Source of the DNA: MR-S7 sp000400995
GTDB lineage: Bacteria > Pseudomonadota > Gammaproteobacteria > Burkholderiales > Burkholderiaceae_C
Length of the DNA stretch: 64,000 bases
Direction: 5' to 3'
Assembly (NCBI RefSeq): GCF_045291395.1
Contig: NZ_CP152342.1
Location: forward strand, 2,604,001 to 2,668,000
Below, one piece after another: positions 24,946 through 34,048 of this stretch (positions are counted from its first letter, which is position 1; each line of letters starts with the position of its first letter). The translations under genes and the position numbers were made by a program. The notes under the pieces are model-generated. The model ran no database searches and was not told where the DNA came from. It worked only from the letters and a program-made list of their open reading frames with translations.

Positions 24946-26846
24946 GTGTCCGAGCCTGTCGACTGGCTCCCCGACGGCACGCCCTACAGCCCCCGCTTCT
25001 CCGACCGCTACCACAGCGAAAGCGGCCCAGCCCAGGCCCGCAACGTGTTCCTGCACGGCTGCGGCCTGCCCGCCGCCTGGGCCGGGCAGCCGCAGTGGCG
25101 CGTGCTGGAGACGGGCTTCGGCCTGGGGCTGAACTTCCTTGTCACCTGGGCCGCCTGGCGCGCCGATCCTGCGCGCCCGCGCATCCTGCATTTCACCGCC
25201 TGCGAGGCTTGGCCCGTAAGTGCGGACGACCTGCTGCGCGCCGCGCCGCAAGACCCGGATCTGCTACCGCTGGCCACACAGCTCGCCGCACAGTTCTGGG
25301 GCCTGCTGCCCGGCGTGCACCGCCTGGCCTTCGAGGACGGACGCGTGCTGCTCACGCTCTACATCGGCGACGCGCAGGCGATGCTGCGCCAGCAGCAGCC
25401 CGTGGCCGACTCCGTCTACCTGGACGGCTTCAGCCCCGAGCGCAACCCCGATCTGTGGAGTCCGCACACCCTCAGGGCCGTGGCCCGCTGCTGCCGCCGC
25501 GGCACGCGCCTGGCCACCTGGACCATCGCCCGCGCGGTGCGCGACGCGCTGGCGCAAGGCGGCTTCGCGGTGCGCAAGGTGCCCGGCCTCCCGCCCAAGC
25601 GCGACAACCTGCAGGCCACCTTCGAGCCGCACTGGGAGCCGCGCGCCAGCCAGCCCGTGCTGCCGGATGTGGCCGCGCCCCGCGCGGCCCGCTGCCTCGT
25701 GGTCGGCGCCGGCCTGGCTGGCAGCGCCGTGGCCGCCAGCCTGGCACGGCGCGGCTGGCAGGTGCACGTGCTCGAAGAGGGCCAGACGCCCGCGGCGGGC
25801 GCCTCGGGCCTGCCCGCGGGTGTGTTCGCGCCGCACGTCTCGCCGGACGACAGCGTGCTTTCGCGCCTGTCGCGCGCCGGCGTGCGCACCACGCTGCAGA
25901 CACTGGCCGCCGCCCTGGGCGATGCGCAGGGGGTGGACTGGAGCGACTGCGGCGTGCTCGAACACGGCGTGGACGGTGCCCTGCCCCTCGCCTGGTCGCA
26001 GGGGCCGGGCCTGGACTGGAGCCGCCCCGCCACGCCCGGCCAGCTGGCCGCCAGCCACCTGCCGCCCGACGCGGCAGCCTGCTGGCACGCGCGCGGCGGC
26101 TGGGTGCGCCCGCCCCGGCTGGTGCAGCGCCTGCTGGAGCAGCCCGGCATCCACTGGCACGGCGGCCGCACCGTCACGCGCCTGCAGCGCACGGCCACCG
26201 CATGGCAGGCGCTCGACGCGCACGGCACCGTGCTGGCCGAGGCCGAGCTGGCCGTGGTCTGTGCCGGCTTCCACAGCGCGCCGCTGATCGGCAGCCCCTG
26301 GCCGCTGCAGCCGTTGCGCGGCCAGGTCGCCTGGGGGTGCATGCGCCGGAAGACGCCGGCCTGCCCTGGCCGCCCCAGCCGCTCAACGGCCACGGCAACC
26401 TCGTGTCGCGGGTGCCGCTGGACCAGGGCCTGGGCTGGGTGGCCGGCTCCACCTTCGAGCGCGACCGCGCCGACCTGCCGCCCGCCCCGCACGAGGCCGC
26501 CGCGGGTCATGCCGCCAACCTCGCCAAGATGCAGGCCCTCACCCCCGCGCTGGGCCAGGCGCTGGCACCCGTGTTCGACGGGGCACGCACCTGGGCGGCG
26601 GTGCGCTGCACGGCCCCCGGCCGCCTGCCCATCACCGGCCCGGTGGATGCGGTCAGCCAAGACGCGGTCGGCCAAGACGCGGTCGGCCAGCCGAGCCTGT
26701 GGGTCTGCACAGGCATGGGCGCGCGCGGCCTCACCCTGTCCCTGCTCTGCGCCGAGCTGCTGGCCGCGCGCCTGCATGCCGAGCCGCTGCCCCTGGAGGC
26801 GAAGCTGGCCCAGGCGCTCAGCACCGAAAGACTATCGAATCGATAG
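24946..26846 (+). pseudogene. mnmC: tRNA 5-methylaminomethyl-2-thiouridine biosynthesis bifunctional protein, frameshifted
   Basis: The N-terminal methyltransferase domain (residues 1-230, with LETGFGLGLNFLVTW) and the FAD-dependent oxidoreductase domain (from CLVVGAGLAGSAVAASLARRG) read from GTG 24946 up to LRGQVAWG. The frame then breaks at the G run 26333-26337, which has five G where six are expected. The remainder (VHAPEDAGLPWP to LSTERLSNR) continues in another frame to the TAG at 26844-26846. Repaired length is about 633 residues, normal for MnmC, which finishes mnm5s2U34 in tRNA. The stop codon lies at the edge of a dispersed repeat. An in-frame 15-bp duplication (QDAVG twice) lies at 26656-26690. 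Probable sequence error rather than true loss. Confidence 0.88.
26656..26690 (+). repeat. 15-bp tandem duplication in mnmC
   Basis: Unit GCCAAGACGCGGTCG occurs at 26656-26670 and 26671-26685, followed by GCCAG. It encodes QDAVGQDAVG and keeps the frame. Confidence 0.9.
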
Positions 26847-26876
26847 CTGCCTGCGCTTGGTGGGCCTAGGCTATAG
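26842..26876 (+). repeat. dispersed palindromic repeat, copy 6, degenerate
   Basis: GATAGCTGCCTGCGCTTGG matches the left half of the repeat family; the right half has decayed to GCCTAGGCTATAGCC. Its TAG supplies the mnmC stop codon. It sits between convergent mnmC and the SDR gene. Confidence 0.7.
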
Positions 26877-26887
26877 CCTGAAAAGGC

Positions 26888-27643
26888 TCAGCTTTTTCCT
26901 GCGGTGTATCCGCCGTCCACCATCAAGTGCGCGCCGGTGATGAAGCTGGCCTCGTCGCTCGCCAGGAACACCACCGCGTTGGCCACCTCGGTGTCGGCGC
27001 CCAAGCGGCCCAGCGGGTGCAGGCGGATGAGCGCCTGGCGCATCTCGGGCGGCAGGTCCTTGAGCAGCGGCGTGTCGATGTAGCCCGGCCCCACCGCGTT
27101 CACGCGCACGCCATGGGATGCGCCTTCCAGCGCCAGGGTGCGCGTGAGGTTGACCACGCCGCCCTTGGCGGCCGAATACGCCGCCGTCTGCGTCTGCCCC
27201 ATCACACCGAGGATGGACGCGCAGTTGACGATGCTGCCCCCGCCGCCCTGCCCCAGCATGTGGCGCAGCGCTGCGCGCGCCACGCGGAACACGCCGTTCA
27301 GGTTGATGTCGATGATGCGCAGGAAGGCCTCGTCCGTGTAGTCCTGCGCGGGGCACAGGCCGCCGATGCCCGCGTTGTTGAAGACGGCGTGCACGCCGCC
27401 CAGCTCCTGCGCCGTGCGCTGCATCAGCGCGTCCACCTGCGCGGTGTCGGTCACGTCGGTGGCCACGAACAGGCAGCGCCCGCCGTGCCGCCCGTCCAGC
27501 CGCGCCGCCTGGGCCGCGCCGTCGCTGCCCGCCACGTCGGCGATCACCACGTGGGCGCCTTCTTCCAGGCTGCGCACCACCGTGGCCAGCCCGATGCCGC
27601 TGGCGCCGCCGGTGACGACCATGTTCTTGCCTTTCAATCGCAT
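26888..27643 (-). CDS. short-chain dehydrogenase/reductase (FabG-like)
   Basis: A 251-residue classical SDR. It has the cofactor motif TGGASGIG (residues 12-19), NNAG (NNAGIGG), catalytic Tyr and Lys in YSAAKG, and PG near VGPGYIDTPL. It reduces or oxidises an alcohol/ketone with NAD(P)(H); the substrate cannot be read from the sequence. Start ATG at 27643 has AGGAG seven bases upstream. It is transcribed away from cysI, sharing a divergent AT-rich region; no functional tie to sulfur is evident. Confidence 0.88.
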   Translation of the reverse strand: MRLKGKNMVVTGGASGIGLATVVRSLEEGAHVVIADVAGSDGAAQAARLDGRHGGRCLFVATDVTDTAQVDALMQRTAQELGGVHAVFNNAGIGGLCPAQDYTDEAFLRIIDINLNGVFRVARAALRHMLGQGGGGSIVNCASILGVMGQTQTAAYSAAKGGVVNLTRTLALEGASHGVRVNAVGPGYIDTPLLKDLPPEMRQALIRLHPLGRLGADTEVANAVVFLASDEASFITGAHLMVDGGYTAGKS

Positions 27644-27872
27644 AAGAGCTCCTGTTCGACCATGGTTGAGACCTTGCCATGGTGGCGCGCTGCGCCGCCA
27701 TGGGTGTTGACGCGCATCAAGCGCAGGCCAACACCTTTTTATATGCCAATGACGATATATATGAAGCATTAAAGATTAGTTTGTTTTTATAAGACACCCT
27801 TCTACAGTCACGTCCCATGCGTGCCTGCCCGCGTGGCAAGACACCTCGCGATGAACCGTTGACTAGCCCCTC
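27644..27872. promoter_or_regulatory. divergent region SDR / cysI with probable CysB-controlled promoter
   Basis: The 229-base gap becomes strongly AT-rich at 27735-27800 (TTTTTATATGCC, GATATATATGAAGC, AAAGATTAGTTTG, TTTTTATAAGACACC), in sharp contrast to the 68% GC surroundings. This fits a CysB-activated cysI promoter. No gene is seen in it. Confidence 0.55.
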
Positions 27873-29663
27873 ATGTACCAATACACCGATTTCGACCGCC
27901 AATTCGTCCAGCTGCGCGCCGAGCAGTTCCGCGACCAGCTCGAACGCTGGCAGCGCGGCGAGTTGACCGACGAGCAACTGCTGCCCCTGCGCCTGCAAAA
28001 CGGCTGGTACATCCAGCGCTACGCGCCCATGGCCCGCATCGCCGTGCCCTACGGCGAGATCAGCAGCACGCAGCTGCGCATGCTGGCCCGCATCGCGCGC
28101 GACTACGACAAGCCCGCGCCTGAGCTGCTGGCCCACGCACAGGCCACGCAGGACCAGCTGCAGGCCGCCCAGCCGGGCCTGACGCTGGCGGCACCGCCGC
28201 TCCAATACGGCTACGGCCACTTCACCACGCGCACCAACGTGCAGTTCAACTGGATCCCCATCACCCAGGCCGCCGAGGTGATGGAGCTGCTGGCCAGCGT
28301 GTGCATGCACGGCATCCAGACCAGCGGCAACGACATCCGCAACATCACCTGCGAGGCCTATGCGGGCATCGCCGAGGACGAGATCGTGGACACGCGCCCG
28401 TTCGCCGAGATCGCGCGCCAGTGGAGTTCGCTGCACCCCGAGTTCACCTTCCTGCCGCGCAAGTTCAAGATCGCCTTCAACGGCGCCGAGGAAGACCGCG
28501 CCGCCACCGGCTGGTACGACATCGGCCTGCAGGCGCTGCGCAACGACGCGGGCGAAGTGGGCTTCACCGTCAAGGTGGGCGGCGGCATGGGCCGCACGCC
28601 CGTGATCGGCACCGTGGTGCGTGAGTTCCTGCCCTGGGACCAGTTGCTGAACTACATCGAGGCCGTGATCCGGGTCTACAACGGCTACGGCCGGCGCGAC
28701 AACAAGTGGAAGGCGCGCATCAAGATCCTGGTGAAGTCCGAAGGCCAGAAGTTCATCGACGCGGTGGAGGCGGAATACAAGGCCATCCTGGAGCAGGACG
28801 GCGCGCCGCACACCATTACCCAGGCCGAGCTCGACCGCGTGACCGCCCACTTTGTCGTGCCGCCGCTGCGGCCCGCCAACCTGCCCTCCAGCGTCAAGGC
28901 CGACGGCCAGCTCTACCAGCGCTGGCTGCAGCAGAACGTGCGCGGCCACCGCCTGCAGGGCCTGCGCGCCGTCACCCTGTCGTTCAAGCGCGTGGGCTTC
29001 GCGCCCGGCGACGCCGACGCCGACACCATGGAGGCCCTCGCGCAGCTGGCCGACCAGTTCTCCGCCGGCGAGGCGCGCCTCACGCACGAGCAGAACCTGC
29101 TGCTGCCCTGGGTGCACGAGGGCGACCTGCCCGCGCTCTACGAGGCCGCCCGGGCCCTGGGCCTGGCGCAGCCCAACATCGGCCTGCTGACGGACATGAT
29201 CGCCTGCCCCGGCGGCGACTACTGCTCGCTGGCCAACGCGCGCTCGCTGCCCATCGCGGCGGCCATCACCGAGCGCTACCAGGACCTGGACGAGCTGTTC
29301 GACCTGGGCCCCATCGACCTGCACATGAGCGGCTGCATCAACTCCTGCGGCCACCACCACAGCGGGCACATCGGCATCCTGGGCGTCGACAAGGACGGCA
29401 AGGAGTGGTACCAGATCACGCTGGGCGGTGCCGACGGCACCACGCTTTCCGGCCCCGCCATCGGCGGCAAGGTGGTCGGCCCCTCGTTCTCCGCGGCCGA
29501 GGTGCCCGACGTGATCGAGGCCGTGCTGAACACCTACCGCGCCGAGCGCAAGAGCGGCGAGTTCTTCATCGACACCCTGCGCCGCGTGGGCCACGACCCG
29601 TTCAAGGCCGCCGCCAACGCCGCACGCCACCCCAAGGCCGAAGAAGCCGTTGCCCAGGAATAA
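27873..29663 (+). CDS. cysI: sulfite reductase hemoprotein (beta) subunit
   Basis: A 596-residue siroheme/4Fe-4S sulfite or nitrite reductase-type protein. It has two ferredoxin-like half-domains (YGYGHFTTRTNVQFNW and HEQNLLLPWV) and the cluster ligands CPGGDYC (C-x5-C) and SGCINSCGHHH (C-x3-C). It reduces sulfite to sulfide with six electrons. No flavoprotein CysJ is encoded nearby; the ferredoxin and ferredoxin reductase at 32475-33870 are plausible electron donors. First gene of the cysI-DUF934-cysD-cysN operon. Confidence 0.93.
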   Translation: MYQYTDFDRQFVQLRAEQFRDQLERWQRGELTDEQLLPLRLQNGWYIQRYAPMARIAVPYGEISSTQLRMLARIARDYDKPAPELLAHAQATQDQLQAAQPGLTLAAPPLQYGYGHFTTRTNVQFNWIPITQAAEVMELLASVCMHGIQTSGNDIRNITCEAYAGIAEDEIVDTRPFAEIARQWSSLHPEFTFLPRKFKIAFNGAEEDRAATGWYDIGLQALRNDAGEVGFTVKVGGGMGRTPVIGTVVREFLPWDQLLNYIEAVIRVYNGYGRRDNKWKARIKILVKSEGQKFIDAVEAEYKAILEQDGAPHTITQAELDRVTAHFVVPPLRPANLPSSVKADGQLYQRWLQQNVRGHRLQGLRAVTLSFKRVGFAPGDADADTMEALAQLADQFSAGEARLTHEQNLLLPWVHEGDLPALYEAARALGLAQPNIGLLTDMIACPGGDYCSLANARSLPIAAAITERYQDLDELFDLGPIDLHMSGCINSCGHHHSGHIGILGVDKDGKEWYQITLGGADGTTLSGPAIGGKVVGPSFSAAEVPDVIEAVLNTYRAERKSGEFFIDTLRRVGHDPFKAAANAARHPKAEEAVAQE

Positions 29664-29668
29664 GGACT

Positions 29669-30064
29669 ATGAAAATAATAGCTGCCAGCGCTGCCCCCGC
29701 GAGCGCTGAGACCGAAAACACCCTGCAGATCGCCAACGACGCCGACCTGGCCGCGCTGGCTGCCAGCGGCGCGCTGCAAGGCGTGCAGCGCATCGAGCTG
29801 CAGTTCCCCAAGTTCACCGACGGACGCGCCTACAGCCAGGCGCTGCTGCTGCGCCGGCGCTACCAATTCGCCGGCGACATCCGCGCCACGGGCGACGTGC
29901 TGATCGACCAGCTCGTGCACATGCACCGCAGCGGTTTCAGCAGCGCCGTGCTGGCCGAGGGCGTGGACCCTGCCGCGGCCGAGCGCCAGTTCGCCCGCTT
30001 CCAGGGCTTCTACCAGGGCGACGTGCTGGAGCCGCGCCCTCACTTCGCACGGGAGGCCGCATGA
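29669..30064 (+). CDS. DUF934 family protein of the sulfate reduction operon
   Basis: A 131-residue DUF934 protein, always seen in proteobacterial cys operons next to cysI; its biochemical role is not established. Core blocks are VQRIELQFPKFTDGRAYSQA, LLRRRYQFAGDIRATGDVL and DQLVHMHRSGF. Residues 3-16 (IIAASAAPASAETE) are encoded by an in-frame copy of the dispersed repeat, so the natural N-terminus was extended or replaced. AAGGA lies just upstream of the ATG at 29669. The stop overlaps the cysD start (ATGA). Confidence 0.9.
   Translation: MKIIAASAAPASAETENTLQIANDADLAALAASGALQGVQRIELQFPKFTDGRAYSQALLLRRRYQFAGDIRATGDVLIDQLVHMHRSGFSSAVLAEGVDPAAAERQFARFQGFYQGDVLEPRPHFAREAA
29677..29714 (+). repeat. 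dispersed palindromic repeat, copy 7, inside DUF934 gene
   Basis: ATAGCTGCCAGCGCT, GCCCCCGCG, AGCGCTGAGACC. It begins a few bases after the start codon and is translated as IAASAAPASAET. Confidence 0.85.
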
Positions 30065-30996
30065 ACGCCCGCGTGGACACCTCCGTGCTGGCCCACCAGC
30101 TCAGCAACCGCCACCTCGACGCGCTGGAGGAAGAGACCATCTTCATCCTGCGCGAGGTGGCCGCCACCTTCGAGCGCCCCGCGCTGCTGTTCTCGGGCGG
30201 CAAGGACTCGCTGGTCATGCTCCGGTGCGCCGAGAAGGCTTTCGGCGCAGGCCGCATCCCCTACCCGCTGCTGATGATCGACACCGGCCACAACTTCCCC
30301 GAGGTGACGGCCTTCCGCGACCAGCGCGCGAAGGAACTGGGTGCCGAGCTGATCGTGCGCAGCGTGGAAGACTCCATGGCGCGCGGCACCGTGCGCCTGG
30401 CGCACCCGGACGAATCGCGCAACGCGCACCAGTCGGTCACGCTGCTGGAGGCCATCGAGGAATTCCGCTTCGACGCGCTGATCGGCGGCGCGCGCCGCGA
30501 CGAGGAGAAGGCCCGCGCCAAGGAGCGCATCTTCTCCCACCGCGACAGCTTCGGCCAATGGGCACCGAAGGCCCAGCGCCCCGAGCTGTGGACGCTGTTC
30601 AACACACGCCTGGCGCCCGGCGAGCACTTCCGCGTGTTCCCCATCAGCAACTGGACCGAGCTGGACGTGTGGCAGTACATCGACCGCGAGGCCGTGCAGC
30701 TGCCTGCCCTCTACTACACCCACCCGCGCCAGGTGGTCGAGCGCCGGGGCCTGCTGGTGCCGGTGACCGAACTCACCCCGCCGCGCGAAGGCGAGACGGT
30801 GGTCACGCGCGACGTACGCTTTCGCACCGTGGGCGACATCACCTGCACCTGCCCCGTGGAAAGCACGGCCGCCACGGCCTCCGACATCGTGATCGAGACG
30901 CTGGCCGCCGAGGTCAGCGAGCGCGGCGCCACGCGCATGGACGACCAGACCTCCGAAGCCTCCATGGAAAAGCGCAAGAAAGACGGGTATTTCTGA
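30061..30996 (+). CDS. cysD: sulfate adenylyltransferase subunit 2
   Basis: A 311-residue ATP-sulfurylase small subunit with the PP-loop SGGKDSLVML, LMIDTGHNFPEV, GGARRDEEKARAKERIFS and the typical C-terminus EKRKKDGYF. With CysN it makes adenylyl sulfate from sulfate and ATP. Its start overlaps the DUF934 stop and its stop overlaps the cysN start (TGATG). A cysH gene, usually found between DUF934 and cysD in related genomes, is missing here. Confidence 0.95.
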   Translation: MNARVDTSVLAHQLSNRHLDALEEETIFILREVAATFERPALLFSGGKDSLVMLRCAEKAFGAGRIPYPLLMIDTGHNFPEVTAFRDQRAKELGAELIVRSVEDSMARGTVRLAHPDESRNAHQSVTLLEAIEEFRFDALIGGARRDEEKARAKERIFSHRDSFGQWAPKAQRPELWTLFNTRLAPGEHFRVFPISNWTELDVWQYIDREAVQLPALYYTHPRQVVERRGLLVPVTELTPPREGETVVTRDVRFRTVGDITCTCPVESTAATASDIVIETLAAEVSERGATRMDDQTSEASMEKRKKDGYF

Positions 30997-32366
30997 TGAG
31001 CACTATCGATACCATAGCTGGCAGCGCTTACCCAGCAAGCGCTGAAGGCCAAAATGACCTGCAATCGGCCCAGGCGCCCGCGCTGCGCTTCATCACCTGC
31101 GGCAGCGTGGACGACGGCAAGAGCACGCTGATCGGCCGCCTGCTGGTGGACAGCCGCGCGGTGCTGCAGGACCACCTGGCGGGCGTGACCAGGAGCGGCG
31201 AGACCGACCTGGCGCTGCTGACCGACGGCCTGTCCGCCGAGCGCGAGCAGGGCATCACCATCGACGTGGCCTACCGCTACTTCGCCACCGAAGCGCGCAA
31301 GTTCATCATCGGCGACGCGCCGGGCCACGAGCAGTACACGCGCAACATGGTCACCGCCGCCTCGCAGGCCGACGCCGCCGTGGTGCTGGTGGACGCCACC
31401 AAGCTCGACTGGCGCAACCCGCAACTCGCCCTGCTGCCGCAGACGCGCCGCCACGCGCTGCTGGTAAACCTGCTGCGCGTGCCTTCGCTCGTGTTCGCGG
31501 TGAACAAGCTCGACGCGGTGGAAGACCCGCAGCACGCCTTCGCCCACATCCGCCAGCAGCTCGCCGCCTTCGCCCAGGCCGCCGGCATCCAGGTGGCCGC
31601 CACCGTGCCCGTGTCCGCCCTCAAGGGCTGGAACGTGGCCCAGCCCCACGCCGGCTGGTGCGGCTACGAAGGCCCCAGCCTGCTGCAGATCCTGGAGCGG
31701 CTGCCGCACACACCCGCCGACACGCACCTGCCGCTGGCCTTTCCCGTGCAGTGGGTGGAGAAATTCTCCGCCTCGTCCGACACCCGCCAGGGCCGCCGCG
31801 TGTTCTGGGGCCGCGTGGCCGCGGGCCACGTGGCGCCGGGCACCGAGGTGCAGGTGTTCCCCAGCGGCCAGCGCGCCACCGTGGCCCAGGTGCTGGACCA
31901 CGCGCGCCGCCCCACCGGCGTGCCCGCCGGCACCAGCGCCGGCATCGTGCTCGACCGCGAGGTGGACGTCTCGCGCGGCGACTGGCTGCTGGCCGCGCCA
32001 GCCGACGACGGCGGCGACGGCTTCGACGCACCCGCCCCCGCCTGGCCCGGCCAGCGCGAGCTGCGCGCCACCGTCGCCTGGATGGACGAAGAGCCGCTCG
32101 TCGCCGGCCGCGTCTACTGGGCGCTGCACGGCCACCGCTGGGTCAAGGCCAAGGCGCGCCGCGTGGTGCACCGCCTCGACATCCACACGCTGGCCGAGGA
32201 AGACGCCGCCCAGCTCGAACCCAATGCCATCGGCCACGTGGAACTGCTGCTGCAGGAGCCCCTGCCCGCCGCGCCCTTCGCGCAGGCGCGGGTGCTCGGC
32301 TCCGTCATCCTGGTGGACACCGCCAGCCACCGCACGGCGGGCGCCGCGCTGGTCCACGGCGCTTGA
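30996..32366 (+). CDS. cysN: sulfate adenylyltransferase subunit 1 (GTPase)
   Basis: A 456-residue EF-Tu-like GTPase: G1 GSVDDGKST, switch EREQGITIDVAYR, G3 DAPGHEQY, G4 NKLD, then beta-barrel domains. GTP hydrolysis drives APS formation by CysD. It lacks a fused APS kinase (CysC) domain. Residues 6-18 (TIAGSAYPASAEG) come from an in-frame copy of the dispersed repeat. The same peptide pattern occurs at the start of the DUF934 protein two genes upstream. Translationally coupled to cysD. Confidence 0.94.
   Translation: MSTIDTIAGSAYPASAEGQNDLQSAQAPALRFITCGSVDDGKSTLIGRLLVDSRAVLQDHLAGVTRSGETDLALLTDGLSAEREQGITIDVAYRYFATEARKFIIGDAPGHEQYTRNMVTAASQADAAVVLVDATKLDWRNPQLALLPQTRRHALLVNLLRVPSLVFAVNKLDAVEDPQHAFAHIRQQLAAFAQAAGIQVAATVPVSALKGWNVAQPHAGWCGYEGPSLLQILERLPHTPADTHLPLAFPVQWVEKFSASSDTRQGRRVFWGRVAAGHVAPGTEVQVFPSGQRATVAQVLDHARRPTGVPAGTSAGIVLDREVDVSRGDWLLAAPADDGGDGFDAPAPAWPGQRELRATVAWMDEEPLVAGRVYWALHGHRWVKAKARRVVHRLDIHTLAEEDAAQLEPNAIGHVELLLQEPLPAAPFAQARVLGSVILVDTASHRTAGAALVHGA
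31013..31053 (+). repeat. dispersed palindromic repeat, copy 8, inside cysN
   Basis: CATAGCTGGCAGCGCTTA, CCCAG, CAAGCGCTGAAGGCC. It starts 17 bases into cysN and is read in frame as IAGSAYPASAEG. Confidence 0.9.
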
Positions 32367-32474
32367 CCTGCGTTAAGTGTCCGCGAGGCAGCCAGGGTCG
32401 GCGGCCTGCGGACGCCGGCCGCCGTCCTAAAATCCCGGGTTGGCCTTACATACCATCCCATCACTTCTTCCCCC

Positions 32475-32798
32475 ATGACTCACGTCGTCTCTGAGAACTG
32501 CATCAAGTGCAAATACACCGATTGCGTGGACGTGTGCCCCGTGGACTGCTTCCGCGAAGGCCCGAACTTCCTCGTGATCGATCCCGACGAGTGCATCGAC
32601 TGCGCCGTGTGCGTCCCCGAATGCCCGGCCAATGCCATCTTCGCCGAGGAAGACCTGCCGGCCGACCAGCTTGCCTACATCAAGCTCAACGCCGAACTCA
32701 CCCCGCAGTTCAAGAGCATCACCAAGCGCAAGGCCGCACTGCCCGACGCCGACGACTGGAACGGCAAGCCCGACAAGCTCCAGTACCTGGAGCGTTGA
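32475..32798 (+). CDS. fdxA: 7Fe ferredoxin (3Fe-4S/4Fe-4S)
   Basis: A 107-residue FdxA-type ferredoxin. The N-terminal cluster region has CIKCKYTDCVDVCPVDCF, and the second cluster uses C-x2-C-x2-C-x3-C in CIDCAVCVPECP. The C-terminal 50 residues are the usual Proteobacterial FdxA tail. It carries low-potential electrons in the cytoplasm. The ferredoxin reductase gene starts seven bases after its stop. Given no cysJ, supply of electrons to CysI is plausible but inferred. A G/C dyad (GGCGGCC...GGCCGCC) lies in the gap before it. Confidence 0.95.
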   Translation: MTHVVSENCIKCKYTDCVDVCPVDCFREGPNFLVIDPDECIDCAVCVPECPANAIFAEEDLPADQLAYIKLNAELTPQFKSITKRKAALPDADDWNGKPDKLQYLER

Positions 32799-32805
32799 TC
32801 CTTCC

Positions 32806-33870
32806 ATGGCCAGCCTGCCGCCCCAGAGCGTGGATGCCGTCGTCATCGGCGCCGGCCCGGTCGGCCTGTTCCAGGTCTTCCAGCTCGGGCTGCACGGCAT
32901 CGCGGCCCATGTGATCGACGCCCTGCCCCACGTGGGCGGCCAGTGCGCCGAGCTGTACCCCGACAAGCCCATCTACGACATCCCCGGCGTGCCGCACTGC
33001 ACGGGCCGCTCGCTGGTGCAGCAGTTGCGCCAGCAGATCGCCCCGTTCGCCCCCGCGCTGCACCTGGGCCAGCAGGTCGCCACGCTGCAGCGCATGCCCG
33101 AGGGTGGCTTCGCCGTGGGCACCTCCGCGGGCCTGGCGCTGCACGCGCGCAGCGTCTTCATCGCCGCGGGCGTAGGCGCCTTCGTGCCGCGCGCGCTCAA
33201 GCTCGAAGGGCTGGAAGCGCACCTGGGCCGGCAACTGCACTACCACCCCGATCCGGCAACGCTGCCCGCGCACGCCGAAGGACAGCACGTCGTCGTGCAC
33301 GGCGGCGACGAGCCCGCCGTGGCCGCCGCGCTGGCCTGCGCCGATGCCGGCGCCGCCAGCGTGGTGCTGCTGCACCGGCGCGACGCCTTCCAGGCCGAGC
33401 CCGCGCTGCTGGAGCGCCTGCAGGCCCGGCGCGACGCAGGCAGCATCCGCGTGGTGGCCGCGCAGATCACCGGCCAGGAAACCGCGTCCCAGCGCCTGGT
33501 GGCCCTGCAACTGCTGGACCCTGAAGGCCAGCCACAGCGCCTGCCGCTGGACCAGCTGATCGTCTGCCTGGGCATCTCCCCGCGCCTGGGCCCCATCGCC
33601 GACTGGGGCCTCGCGCTCGACCGCAAGCAGCTCGCGGTGGACACCGCGCAGTTCCAGACCAGCGAACGCGGCATCTACGCCGTGGGCGACATCAACACCT
33701 ACCCTGGCAAGCGCAAGCTCATCCTCTGCGGCTTCCACGAAGCCACGCTCGCCGCCTTCGGCGCGGCCGAGCTGCTCACCGGCGCGCCCGTGGCGCTGCA
33801 ATACACCACCACCAGCACACGGCTGCACGAGCGGCTGGGCGCGGCCGGCCAAGGCGTGGCCGCCGGCTGA
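32806..33870 (+). CDS. ferredoxin-NADP reductase, thioredoxin-reductase-like
   Basis: A 354-residue FAD/NAD(P) pyridine nucleotide oxidoreductase of the ferredoxin-NADP reductase 2 type. It has FAD motif VIGAGPVGLFQVFQLGLHG, the GGQCAELYPDKPIYDIPG block typical of this class (no CxxC redox pair as in true thioredoxin reductases), and the second FAD block GIYAVGDINTYPGKRKLI. It passes electrons between NADPH and ferredoxin, here most likely FdxA encoded just before it. ATG at 32806 follows fdxA closely. Confidence 0.9.
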   Translation: MASLPPQSVDAVVIGAGPVGLFQVFQLGLHGIAAHVIDALPHVGGQCAELYPDKPIYDIPGVPHCTGRSLVQQLRQQIAPFAPALHLGQQVATLQRMPEGGFAVGTSAGLALHARSVFIAAGVGAFVPRALKLEGLEAHLGRQLHYHPDPATLPAHAEGQHVVVHGGDEPAVAAALACADAGAASVVLLHRRDAFQAEPALLERLQARRDAGSIRVVAAQITGQETASQRLVALQLLDPEGQPQRLPLDQLIVCLGISPRLGPIADWGLALDRKQLAVDTAQFQTSERGIYAVGDINTYPGKRKLILCGFHEATLAAFGAAELLTGAPVALQYTTTSTRLHERLGAAGQGVAAG

Positions 33871-33898
33871 GCCGGCCTGCGCCCGTATACTGCGCGCC

Positions 33899-33986
33899 TC
33901 GCTAGGGGTGCTCCGGCGCAAGCCGCCGGGGCTGAGATCACACCCTGTGAACCTGTTGAGTTAATCCTCGCGCAGGGAAGCTGTCT
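33899..33986 (+). promoter_or_regulatory. TPP riboswitch (cytX)
   Basis: The thi-box is clear: GGGGTGCTCCGG, GGGGCTGAGATCACACCC, then GAACCTGTTGAGTTAATCC and CGCGCAGGGAAGC. It lies 63 bases before the cytX start, with a -10-like TATACT just upstream (33885-33891). Thiamine pyrophosphate binding would lower expression of the transporter. Confidence 0.93.
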
Positions 33987-34048
33987 TGCCGCGCCCCTTG
34001 CCGGGCCGCCATGCCCCGGCCCCTGCTCTGCCTACGAACGGAGCACGC

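Noticed and set aside
24722..26337. Programmed frameshifting in yggX and mnmC
   Set aside because: No slippery heptamer or downstream structure typical for it, both families are single-frame elsewhere, and a third gene shows the same one-base loss.
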